From positions 1-26,078 of the forward strand of contig JAAFHJ010000012.1 in NCBI GenBank assembly GCA_013298325.1: a stretch of 26,078 nt of DNA, read 5' to 3'. The notes beneath the pieces are model-generated. The model saw only the letters and a program-made list of their open reading frames with translations, was not told where the DNA came from and searched no databases. This DNA is from Myxococcales bacterium. GTDB taxonomy: Bacteria; Myxococcota_A; Polyangia; Polyangiales; Polyangiaceae. Shown here in pieces: positions 16,677-25,172 of this stretch (its first letter is position 1; the number at the start of each line of letters is the position of its first letter). The position numbers and the translations under genes are program-made.

Positions 16677-17426
16677 TCAGAAGGCGTATCCAACGATGGC
16701 GGACAACGTTGTATGCGACGTCTTCTTTCCGTCACTCGCCGCCTCCGTGGAATCAATCTGCAAACGCGCGCCTGCGCTCACGCTGGAGATATTCGCAAAC
16801 GCTTCGAGGCGATGCTCGCGGATGTACTTCGACGAGACCGTCGTGCCAGGCACATGGACGTACTGTGCGCTGACGTCGAGGTTCTTCCCCAGCACAATGC
16901 TGCCACGCGCGCCTACATAAAAGTAGGCGTAGCTTCCGTAGACGCGGCCGCCATCGAGGGAGAGGCCCATCCCGGGCAGGAACGTCACATGCCCGCCCTT
17001 CCAGTGTAGGAACGCGTAGGTGGGGCCGCCGTCGGTGCGAAGAATCAGGGCACCGCTGTCGTCGGCCGGCCCGGTAGAGGGCGGGTTCTTGTCGTAGCTC
17101 GGCTTCTTTGCGTAGCCCAAGAAGGCTGAACCTTCGAAACCGACGAGCGTCTTAAAGCGCGTTTTGTCAAAAAAACCGCCGCCGTCAATTCCGATTCCTC
17201 CCCCAAGGCGCGAGTAGCCACCGGCTTCAACCGGCGTTGTGGCCGGGGCGACAGCCGGAATGGTCCGCCCAATTTCGGTTCCCGACTGCTGGAAAATCTG
17301 AAGAGTGAGGCGACCGCTGTGGGCCCCGTAAAGCGGGGTATCGTCCTCGTCGTTTGCGAAGGAGAGCGCTGGCGCAAGCAGTGCGAGCGAGAAGGCGAAA
17401 GCGCCGATGAAAAGCGATTTGTTCAT
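16677..17426 (-). CDS. Predicted outer-membrane beta-barrel protein
   Basis: A 249-residue exported protein. The signal peptide is 1-25 (LFIGAFAFSLALLAPALSFA). The remainder alternates polar and aromatic residues with Gly-rich turns (YSRLGGGIGIDGGGFF, VYGSYAYFYVGARGSIVLG), and the protein ends VGYAF with a terminal Phe, the usual C-terminal signal of outer-membrane barrels. An 8- or 10-strand barrel would fit the length. Function and ligand are unknown. The ATG 17426 has a strong AGGAGAGGAGG-type ribosome site just upstream, which is unusually good for this window and suggests high expression. It begins 18 bp after the stop of the repeat-containing OMP gene. Confidence 0.85.
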   Translation of the reverse strand: MNKSLFIGAFAFSLALLAPALSFANDEDDTPLYGAHSGRLTLQIFQQSGTEIGRTIPAVAPATTPVEAGGYSRLGGGIGIDGGGFFDKTRFKTLVGFEGSAFLGYAKKPSYDKNPPSTGPADDSGALILRTDGGPTYAFLHWKGGHVTFLPGMGLSLDGGRVYGSYAYFYVGARGSIVLGKNLDVSAQYVHVPGTTVSSKYIREHRLEAFANISSVSAGARLQIDSTEAASDGKKTSHTTLSAIVGYAF

Positions 17427-17444
17427 AGCAAGTGCCTCCTCTCC

Positions 17445-18587
17445 TTAAAATCGAAATCCGAGTTCGCCTTGGCCGCCGAGCTTGCCACCCGAAACACCAA
17501 AACCGCCAAGAATCCCTTGTCCGCGCAGGTATACGCGGTCGGTGATGTTCACGTAGGCACCGACTTTCAATGGGCTCGTCGTCCTTGAGTTCAGGTTCTT
17601 ATCCCCAAACAAGGAAAGAATATTGGCGTCCCACTCCGCAGATACGTCGACCACTTTGTTGATCGGATAGTGGAGGCGGAGCATCAATCCGATATTGGAG
17701 TAGCTGACGTCGGCACGCTGGGTCGTAGTCGCCGGCGTGGTTGCCGCCTGAGTCCGAAGTTCCGGCGCACCTTGAATGTAGGCGCCGTAGCCCCCGATCG
17801 TCAGGATCGCAGGCAATCCGCCGCCTCCTGAGCCAAGCGAGATGTCACCGCCGATCGACGACTCAAAGCCGCGACTGCGGGACCCGGTCGGGTCTAGCCC
17901 GAGAAGGTTGGGTGCGTAATACACGAATTCGGCGCTGTATTTTCCACCGACGGCGTCTGATAGCGCCTGTGCCTGGGCGGCCCGTTCTCCGGCGGTCAGC
18001 GGCCGGTAGTAGTCCGTTCGGTATACGTAGCGCCCGTCCGTCGAATAGCTGGAACCGACGTAGCGGGAGTTGCTCTGCCCCAGGGCGACGAGCAGCCCCA
18101 TGAACGCGCGCGCGATGTAGCCGTGGTGCTCAAAAACGCGCACGCCAGTCAGGGTCGGCGTCTTCGTCGCGGCCGAGTAAACGAGCCCGCCGGCGCCGCC
18201 GACGACGCCAACTTCGTAGTAGGGATCGGCGAAGCGGGCCGTTCCTGTAAAGAGCGGCGCGCTGTCAGACTTCTCCTCCGATTTCGAGGGAGATGCCGCG
18301 GGCGACGACGGTTTCGCCGAGTCGCTGCTCGGCGACGACGGTTTCGCCGAGTCGCTGCTCGGCGACGACGGTTTCGCCGAGTCGCTGCTCGGCGACGACG
18401 GTTTCGCCGAGTCGCTGCTTGGGGCAGGCCCCACGGAAACCCCGACCGATGCGCTTGCGGAGGCGGGGGCTACGGCAACGCCGCCGGCTGCCCCATTTTC
18501 CGCGGGCTGCTGGGCAGCTGCGTTCGCGGAGACAAGCGGAATCGCTGCGAGAAAGCCCCACGCGAGACGTCGAAGACTTCGGACCAT
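17445..18587 (-). CDS. Outer-membrane protein with a (SSDSAKPSSP)x4 linker
   Basis: A 380-residue exported protein. The signal peptide is about 1-25 (FLAAIPLVSANAAAQ). A low-complexity Ala/Ser/Pro region follows and contains four exact copies of the decapeptide SSDSAKPSSP at 57-96. From about 115 the protein looks like a beta-barrel: Gly- and Tyr-rich alternating strands (YYEVGVVGGAGGLVY, ISLGSGGGGLPAILTIGGYG) and a C-terminal ELGFRF with terminal Phe. The flexible linker could span peptidoglycan or periplasm, or display a segment. Function is unknown. It is the first of four closely spaced minus-strand genes, 56 bp after hutH; GGA precedes the ATG. Confidence 0.83.
   Translation of the reverse strand: MVRSLRRLAWGFLAAIPLVSANAAAQQPAENGAAGGVAVAPASASASVGVSVGPAPSSDSAKPSSPSSDSAKPSSPSSDSAKPSSPSSDSAKPSSPAASPSKSEEKSDSAPLFTGTARFADPYYEVGVVGGAGGLVYSAATKTPTLTGVRVFEHHGYIARAFMGLLVALGQSNSRYVGSSYSTDGRYVYRTDYYRPLTAGERAAQAQALSDAVGGKYSAEFVYYAPNLLGLDPTGSRSRGFESSIGGDISLGSGGGGLPAILTIGGYGAYIQGAPELRTQAATTPATTTQRADVSYSNIGLMLRLHYPINKVVDVSAEWDANILSLFGDKNLNSRTTSPLKVGAYVNITDRVYLRGQGILGGFGVSGGKLGGQGELGFRF
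18301..18420. repeat. Four tandem 30-bp units inside the OMP gene
   Basis: Four head-to-tail 30-bp units fill 18301-18420 exactly. They are identical except for the last base of the fourth (T instead of C). Each begins GGCGACGACGGTTTCGCCGA and contains a small inverted repeat (GGCGA/TCGCC). Because 30 is a multiple of three, changes in copy number would add or remove ten residues without a frameshift. There are no spacers, so it is not CRISPR. Confidence 0.98.
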
Positions 18588-18643
18588 ATTTCCAAAGTTA
18601 CCGGAACTCCCCGACGAAAGGGCATCCCCGATTCGGGGGGGCG

Positions 18644-20194
<1,551 letters not shown>

Positions 20195-20274
20195 AGCCGC
20201 GCTGCATAGCCGATTTTTCCAAGCGGATCGCGGATCGAGAACGCGGTAGCCGCGAACGGCGGTCGAACTCGCGC

Positions 20275-20310
20275 GTCGCTTTGGTCACGGTGGCCATGAC
20301 GCAAAGCGGC
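20275..20310. promoter_or_regulatory. Long imperfect inverted repeat in the hutH/lipase divergent region
   Basis: The core arms are CTTTGGTCA (20279-20287) and TGACGCAAAG (20297-20306), with one bulged G and a 9-nt centre. Pairing continues outward to 20275/20310, with one G-T pair. It lies 81 bp from the hutH start and 60 bp from the lipase start inside the 176-bp divergent gap. It could be an operator for either gene. No promoter elements were identified with confidence. Confidence 0.45.
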
Positions 20311-20370
20311 GAAACCCGGGCCTAAGGAAGGCGATGCGCGTTCGGTGCAATTGCGGTATCGCCGCCATTC

Positions 20371-23300
20371 ATGCGCCGGTTCCTTGTCGTCTCCGCCCCC
20401 CTTTTCGCCGCCGGCCTTGTGGCTGCGTGCACCTTCGACACCGCGCCTACTCCCGTGCTCGGAGCCACGCACTCGGACGGGCCGACGATTGTGTTCGACC
20501 TGACGCGTCGTCCGCTCCCCGAAATTCCGCTGCCGAACGATGTCGCGACGTTCGCCGATCCGTCGAGCCGCACCGGCGTCCGCATCAACGTCTCGTCGAT
20601 TGCTCCAAGCGGCATGGAAGAGAATGCGCGTCGCCAGTTCGATGCGGTTGAAGGGTGGGGAACGTTTGCACCGATTACGGTCGCTTTTGCCCGCGACCAA
20701 AAGACCGGCGCGGGGGAGCCGGCCATCGACCTCGCCGACCTCGCAAAGCGGATGCATAGCGACGGCTACGATTTCCGCGATGATCCCGTCTATGTGGTCG
20801 ATTTGTCAACCGGCGTGCCGGTTCCCCTCGACCTCGGCTCCGGTATTTTTCCGAGTTCAGTCGCCAAGACGGACGCGTATTTCACGAACGATACCAAGTC
20901 GAAGGAAGACACCTTTCTCTTTGAGACCGAAGAGGAGGGGAAGGGCCTCACCCAAGCCGACTACCGGCCTGCTCTCGACCGCGATCAAGACGGAATTTTG
21001 GATCATCCCAATACGCAAAGCGGCGAGCGCCCGCGGCCGGGTACCTACGGCGCCGATGAAACGATGACCTGGTACGAACGGGAGACCGATACGCTCCGCT
21101 TGCGGCCGGTCATCCCGCTCGAGGGGGCCCGACGCTATGCGGTCATCGTGACCGATCGATTGCGTGGTAAAGCGGGGTCTGTCAATAGCCCCTTCCCGGG
21201 CGTGGTGCACCCCACCCAAGTGGCTGATGCGGCGCGCGTTCAAAAGGTACTTGGCGATGGTGCACGCGCCAACTACTTCGGAGACCTCGCCGGAACGGGC
21301 CTCCAACATGTTGCATTTACCTGGTCTTTTACGACCCAGCCCGGCACCGCCGACCTCCTAGCACTTCGCGACGGCATCTACGGCCACGGCCCATTTGCCC
21401 ATTTGAATGCGGAGTTTCCGACAACGATTACGCCTTTTCAGTCTGCAGGAACCACCGCCGACGCTTCCACAAGTTTCGGGACTTCGGATCCGCGCTGCGT
21501 CGGCAAGAAGGACCGTCCGTACGTCATTTCGGTGTCCTCGGTAATCGACTTTGTGAGAAAGGCTGCCGATCAGTTTTTTGGCCTCAAAGGGCAAGCGCTG
21601 GAGAAGGTGATCGCCGAGATCAACAATATTGATCATTTCGTCGTCGGTACCTTTGAGGCGCCTTACTACTTCAGTGACCCGAAGCACGAAGACGTTCACG
21701 AAGCCTTCGCACTCGACTTCAAGAATGGCACCGGGCGCGTTACCAAGGACCGCGTACCATTTCTCATTGCGGTCCCCAAGAAAGGGGCCGGTGGTACCGA
21801 TCCTTCGAAGCCCTTCGACGCCGTTACGTGGTCCCACGGGACCGGCGTAAATAAGATTGAAGTTCTCCTCCGTGCCGGCATCTACGCGCGCCGTGGTATC
21901 GGGATGATCGGCATCGATATGGCCGGCCACGGGCTCGCTTTGAACGATACCTTCAAGAGCGTGGCTCAGGAGTATCTCGGCAAGGAGTGTTACGCCCCCT
22001 TCGTCGACGGACTCTTCGCCGGTCGTGCGGAAGACCTCGATGGTGACGGCACCGCCGACCCCGGCGGTTACCTCTGGACGGCGCACATTTTCCACTCACG
22101 CGACAACGTTCGCCAATCGGTCCTCGACCAATTGATGGTCGTTCGTGTCCTCCGGAGCTTCGACGGTCATGTCGGAACCATCGACGCCAACGGCGATGGA
22201 AAGAAGGATCCCGAGGGGGACTTTGACGGAGATGGCATTCCCGACATCGGCGGGCCAAGTGCCCGTATTTTCACCGCCGGAAACTCCTACGGTGGCGTGG
22301 TCGCGATGGTGCACGGCGCCATCGATGCAGAGGTTACTGCGGCAGCACCGATCTCCGGCGGCGGCGGATTGGCCGATGTCGCGACGCGGTCTTCATTGAT
22401 TCCCGATTCGGTCATTCAGCAGACGATGGGGCCGATTCTTGTCGGCGTTCCTGCCGCGACCCGGCATGGCGGAGAGAAGGAGGAACGGACCCGCTGCTCG
22501 GACGGTCAAACGTCGATTCGCTTCGTCCTCAACAAGCTCACGAGCACCCAAGAAATGGAGATCGCGTGCCTGTCAAAGGCGGAATTGCCCGATTTGGCAA
22601 CGATCGTGCTCTCCAATCCGCGGAACGGGGAGCTCCGTTGCGCACGTGTCGCCGATGGGGGCTCCTTCCGCGTGCCGGTCGCCGCAAACATCGACGACCC
22701 GCTCGTGGTGAAGGTCTTTGAGGGGCGCGACGTTGTCGACAGCTATGCGACCTGCGGCGTGGTCGGGGGGCCGAAGCTGTTGCGAACGGTCGATACGTTT
22801 GAGCAAGCGATTTCGCAGAGTTATCCTGTCGCGGATGAGAGCATCGTCTGCGACGCCCCGAACGGTTGCGCCCAATACAAGGGGCGCTACTACCCGGTCG
22901 GAGATCGTTTGGTCTCCCCCCAAGAGGGGCTCGGACTCGGCCGTCAGACGCCCGCGCTTCGGCGCCTTTTCGACCTCACCCAGATTGCGCTCGACGCCGC
23001 CGACCCGGTGAACTTTGCGAAGGGGTACGCGCTCCGGCCGTTTCCGCGCCCCGATGGGTCGCCGGGCACAGCGCACGGGTTCGCGTCGTTCTCCACTGCC
23101 GGCGATTTCTACGTCCCGATGGCGACGAACTTCGCCTTTGCACGCGCCGCCGGCGCCGTCCCGTTCCTCTCGCCGGACGCGGCCGCCCTCGCCCCTGACT
23201 GGCGCGATTTTGCAATGACTCCGTCGCTTTCCGCGACGCTTGGTGCACGAACCGCCGACGACGTGTTGGTCGGGACGGGTACTCTTGCCGGCCTCGAACG

Positions 23301-23802
23301 CCTCCGCCTCAGCAGCGGCGGGCCGCGCTGCGTGGTGAACTACACAAAGAGTGCAGTTTGCACTGATTCTGACGCGCGGTCGTCGGCCTGCAATACGGCG
23401 GTGTTCGACGTCGACTACCTTTCCGAAGGGCAAGATCGCTGGGATGCCGCGCACCCGCCGACGCCGCTCCGGCTCGTCCGCCTCGCCCGGCCGGCAGCCT
23501 CCCTGGAGGACGTCGACGCCGTCTGGGGGCCGCGCCTCGCAACCCGCCCCTTCACAAGCGATGCGAGCGGCTTCAAGGGCGATGAGGGGCCGATTTTGGC
23601 TGTCGGCAACGCGTATACGCAGCCTGGGGGCGAGCACGTTTGGCTCTACGGCGATCCGTGCCGAGCCTTCGACGCGCCGACGTACTACAGTAATCTTCTT
23701 GCGGATTTCTTCGTCGCGGGCGGCACAAACATTCGCTACGCCGCCGCCCCGGGGACGCACCGGTGCCTGGCGAACGAGAGCTGTTCCTTCTTCAAACCGT
23801 AA
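20371..23802 (+). CDS. Large lipoprotein alpha/beta-hydrolase (lipase-like) with calcium-binding loops
   Basis: A 1143-residue surface or periplasmic hydrolase. A lipoprotein signal with lipobox LVAAC (Cys20) opens it. An early segment (DLTRRPLPEIPLPNDVATFA) resembles the N-terminal domain of bacterial extracellular lipases. The hydrolase core has WSHGTG with His489-Gly490 as likely oxyanion region and GNSYGG (637-642) as nucleophile elbow with Ser639. Three Asp-rich loops of the DxDGD type occur at 203-211 (DRDQDGILD), 555-560 (DLDGDG) and 605-628 (DANGDG, then DFDGDG). They resemble calcium-binding thrombospondin-type or dockerin-like loops and sit between the oxyanion region and the nucleophile. 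The C-terminal 450 residues, with several cysteines, are not recognised. The acid and His of the triad are unassigned. No strong ribosome site precedes the ATG. The 3' end overlaps the convergent gene by 11 bp. Confidence 0.88.
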   Translation: MRRFLVVSAPLFAAGLVAACTFDTAPTPVLGATHSDGPTIVFDLTRRPLPEIPLPNDVATFADPSSRTGVRINVSSIAPSGMEENARRQFDAVEGWGTFAPITVAFARDQKTGAGEPAIDLADLAKRMHSDGYDFRDDPVYVVDLSTGVPVPLDLGSGIFPSSVAKTDAYFTNDTKSKEDTFLFETEEEGKGLTQADYRPALDRDQDGILDHPNTQSGERPRPGTYGADETMTWYERETDTLRLRPVIPLEGARRYAVIVTDRLRGKAGSVNSPFPGVVHPTQVADAARVQKVLGDGARANYFGDLAGTGLQHVAFTWSFTTQPGTADLLALRDGIYGHGPFAHLNAEFPTTITPFQSAGTTADASTSFGTSDPRCVGKKDRPYVISVSSVIDFVRKAADQFFGLKGQALEKVIAEINNIDHFVVGTFEAPYYFSDPKHEDVHEAFALDFKNGTGRVTKDRVPFLIAVPKKGAGGTDPSKPFDAVTWSHGTGVNKIEVLLRAGIYARRGIGMIGIDMAGHGLALNDTFKSVAQEYLGKECYAPFVDGLFAGRAEDLDGDGTADPGGYLWTAHIFHSRDNVRQSVLDQLMVVRVLRSFDGHVGTIDANGDGKKDPEGDFDGDGIPDIGGPSARIFTAGNSYGGVVAMVHGAIDAEVTAAAPISGGGGLADVATRSSLIPDSVIQQTMGPILVGVPAATRHGGEKEERTRCSDGQTSIRFVLNKLTSTQEMEIACLSKAELPDLATIVLSNPRNGELRCARVADGGSFRVPVAANIDDPLVVKVFEGRDVVDSYATCGVVGGPKLLRTVDTFEQAISQSYPVADESIVCDAPNGCAQYKGRYYPVGDRLVSPQEGLGLGRQTPALRRLFDLTQIALDAADPVNFAKGYALRPFPRPDGSPGTAHGFASFSTAGDFYVPMATNFAFARAAGAVPFLSPDAAALAPDWRDFAMTPSLSATLGARTADDVLVGTGTLAGLERLRLSSGGPRCVVNYTKSAVCTDSDARSSACNTAVFDVDYLSEGQDRWDAAHPPTPLRLVRLARPAASLEDVDAVWGPRLATRPFTSDASGFKGDEGPILAVGNAYTQPGGEHVWLYGDPCRAFDAPTYYSNLLADFFVAGGTNIRYAAAPGTHRCLANESCSFFKP

Positions 23803-24649
23803 ACGCGATGTCGTAGCGGCGCGCGCTCCGGTCGCCAGCGAGCCAGGCATGGCCGGTCGCGCCGACGTCTAGTCCAAGGTGAATCGGCTCCGAGGCAGCG
23901 GATGCATCGGCGATTACCTCGGCGACCGTCCGCCGCAAACACCCGGATTTCCCTGGATAAATACCGTCGATGGCGGTCAGGACTTCGCGAAAGCCGAGGC
24001 GCGCTTCGTCCGTCCGACGGACTGCCAAGGCCCCTTCCGCACGCGCATCGGCGAACGTGATCGGCAAGGGGAGCGCGCGGGCTAGCAACGCCTCGGCGCG
24101 CCAAATCGCGGAAAGAGCGGCATCCGCTTCGAGGAAAAACGAGCACGTAAATGGCGGCTCCACCGGGATTGACGCACCGCGACCGATCAAGAACAGGTCG
24201 CCGTCGCGGGCGGTCACAGAAACCCCGGCAGGCAGCGCAGACGCGACGTCGCGGAGGGCAAACGGGAGCGGCCCGCCGACCCGCGCTGCAAGCGTCGGCG
24301 CACAGAGGCGAGTGACCGTCCGGAGCGGCGAGACACCTTCGCACGTCGCGCGGACAACGAGCATCGTCGGGCGTACATCGATGCATTGTGCAAGGAAAAT
24401 GCGGGCATCCTCGTTCCGTCGCGCCTCCCAGAATCCCGTAAGGATCACGGCGTCTTCGCCGAGTCGTTCAACCGGATGCGCGGAGGAACCTGTCCGGAAG
24501 GCGGCGACCGACGCTCGGGAAAATCGGGCGTCGAAGGCGCCCGCGGCGCGTCGGATCTTCGCGTCCTCGGAGGCAACCTGCACGCGGGGAGCATCGTCGG
24601 CTCTGGCTCCTCTTGCAACCGTTGAGGCTCCGAAGTACCTCCTGGCCAT
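23792..24649 (-). CDS. Unknown protein between lipase and biotin carrier genes
   Basis: A 285-residue frame I do not recognise, but it is the best coding candidate for this interval; the + strand frame opposite is a Ser/Arg/Ala-rich shadow. No signal peptide is seen, so it is probably cytoplasmic. Recognisable texture: VILTGFWEARRNEDARIF, a hydrophobic LPFALRDVASALPAGVSV, LFLIGRGASIPVEPPF and a C-terminal GLDVGATGHAWLAGDR. Cysteines are few. The ATG 24649 shares bases with the ATG of the biotin carrier gene on the other strand (CATG). A GTG at 24583 would give a protein shorter by 22 residues and leave room for a promoter; I cannot decide between them. Its 3' end overlaps the lipase stop. Confidence 0.7.
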   Translation of the reverse strand: MARRYFGASTVARGARADDAPRVQVASEDAKIRRAAGAFDARFSRASVAAFRTGSSAHPVERLGEDAVILTGFWEARRNEDARIFLAQCIDVRPTMLVVRATCEGVSPLRTVTRLCAPTLAARVGGPLPFALRDVASALPAGVSVTARDGDLFLIGRGASIPVEPPFTCSFFLEADAALSAIWRAEALLARALPLPITFADARAEGALAVRRTDEARLGFREVLTAIDGIYPGKSGCLRRTVAEVIADASAASEPIHLGLDVGATGHAWLAGDRSARRYDIAFTV

Positions 24650-25169
24650 GCGCTATTACGTCGATCTCGCCGACAAAAACTCCGCCACGGGGACCCAAAG
24701 CCGCCAAGTGGACGTCGAAGTCCTTCCGTCGGGCGCGCTCGCAGTGACGCTCGATGGCCGAAAAGTCGACGTCGACGTCGTAGCGATCGGAGAGCAGCTC
24801 TCGATCCGGATCGACGGTCACGTTGTCGATTTGACGACCGAGGGGCAGATGCCGGAAATCGGCGCTGTTATTCCTGGGCATCGGAGCTACGTCCGCGTCG
24901 AGAGCGATCGCCTCCGAGCGGCGCTTGCCGCCAAAAAATCGGGAGGCGGAGCTGCGAGCGGCCTGCTGAAGAGCCCGATGCCAGGCCGCGTCGTGAAAAT
25001 TCTCGTCGAAAAAGGGCAGTCGGTCAAAGTCGGCCAACCGCTCATTGTCGTCGAAGCGATGAAGATGGAAAACGAACTTAAAGCAAAGCTTGAAGGGACG
25101 ATTACCGAACTCTTCGTCGTGACCGGCGCAACGGTGGAAGCCAACGCCAAGCTGCTTGTGATCGGCTGA
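24648..25169 (+). CDS. Biotin carboxyl carrier protein-like subunit
   Basis: A 173-residue protein with a C-terminal biotinyl domain (about 103-173). The biotin-accepting lysine is Lys139 in EAMKMEN, with SPMPGRVVKILVEKGQ upstream and GTITELFVVTGATVEANAKL downstream, the standard hairpin arrangement. The N-terminal 90 residues are a beta-rich segment like the BT/linker part of propionyl- or acyl-CoA carboxylase alpha chains. It probably serves an acyl-CoA carboxylase or a biotin-dependent decarboxylase; no carboxylase or transferase gene is in the window, so the enzyme is unknown. ATG 24648 was chosen; the frame stays open upstream to 23970, but that part is antisense to the unknown gene. It is followed 3 nt later by the PLP enzyme gene. 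Confidence 0.93.
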   Translation: MRYYVDLADKNSATGTQSRQVDVEVLPSGALAVTLDGRKVDVDVVAIGEQLSIRIDGHVVDLTTEGQMPEIGAVIPGHRSYVRVESDRLRAALAAKKSGGGAASGLLKSPMPGRVVKILVEKGQSVKVGQPLIVVEAMKMENELKAKLEGTITELFVVTGATVEANAKLLVIG

Positions 25170-25172
25170 GCG

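Noticed and set aside
18301..18420. Possible CRISPR array
   Set aside because: The units are contiguous with no spacers and encode a decapeptide repeat in an OMP gene.
18602..18643. Terminator between hutH and the OMP gene
   Set aside because: A CCCC-GAATC-GGGG hairpin exists but is only 4 bp with no T-run; too weak to call.
22573..23850. 425-aa minus-strand open frame
   Set aside because: Antisense to the C-terminal part of the large lipase; Arg/Ala-rich without recognisable motifs.
23970..24647. Long N-terminal extension of the biotin carrier frame
   Set aside because: The added residues are Ser/Arg/Ala-rich with no domain and are antisense to a better minus-strand gene; the carrier has a natural N-terminus at 24648.
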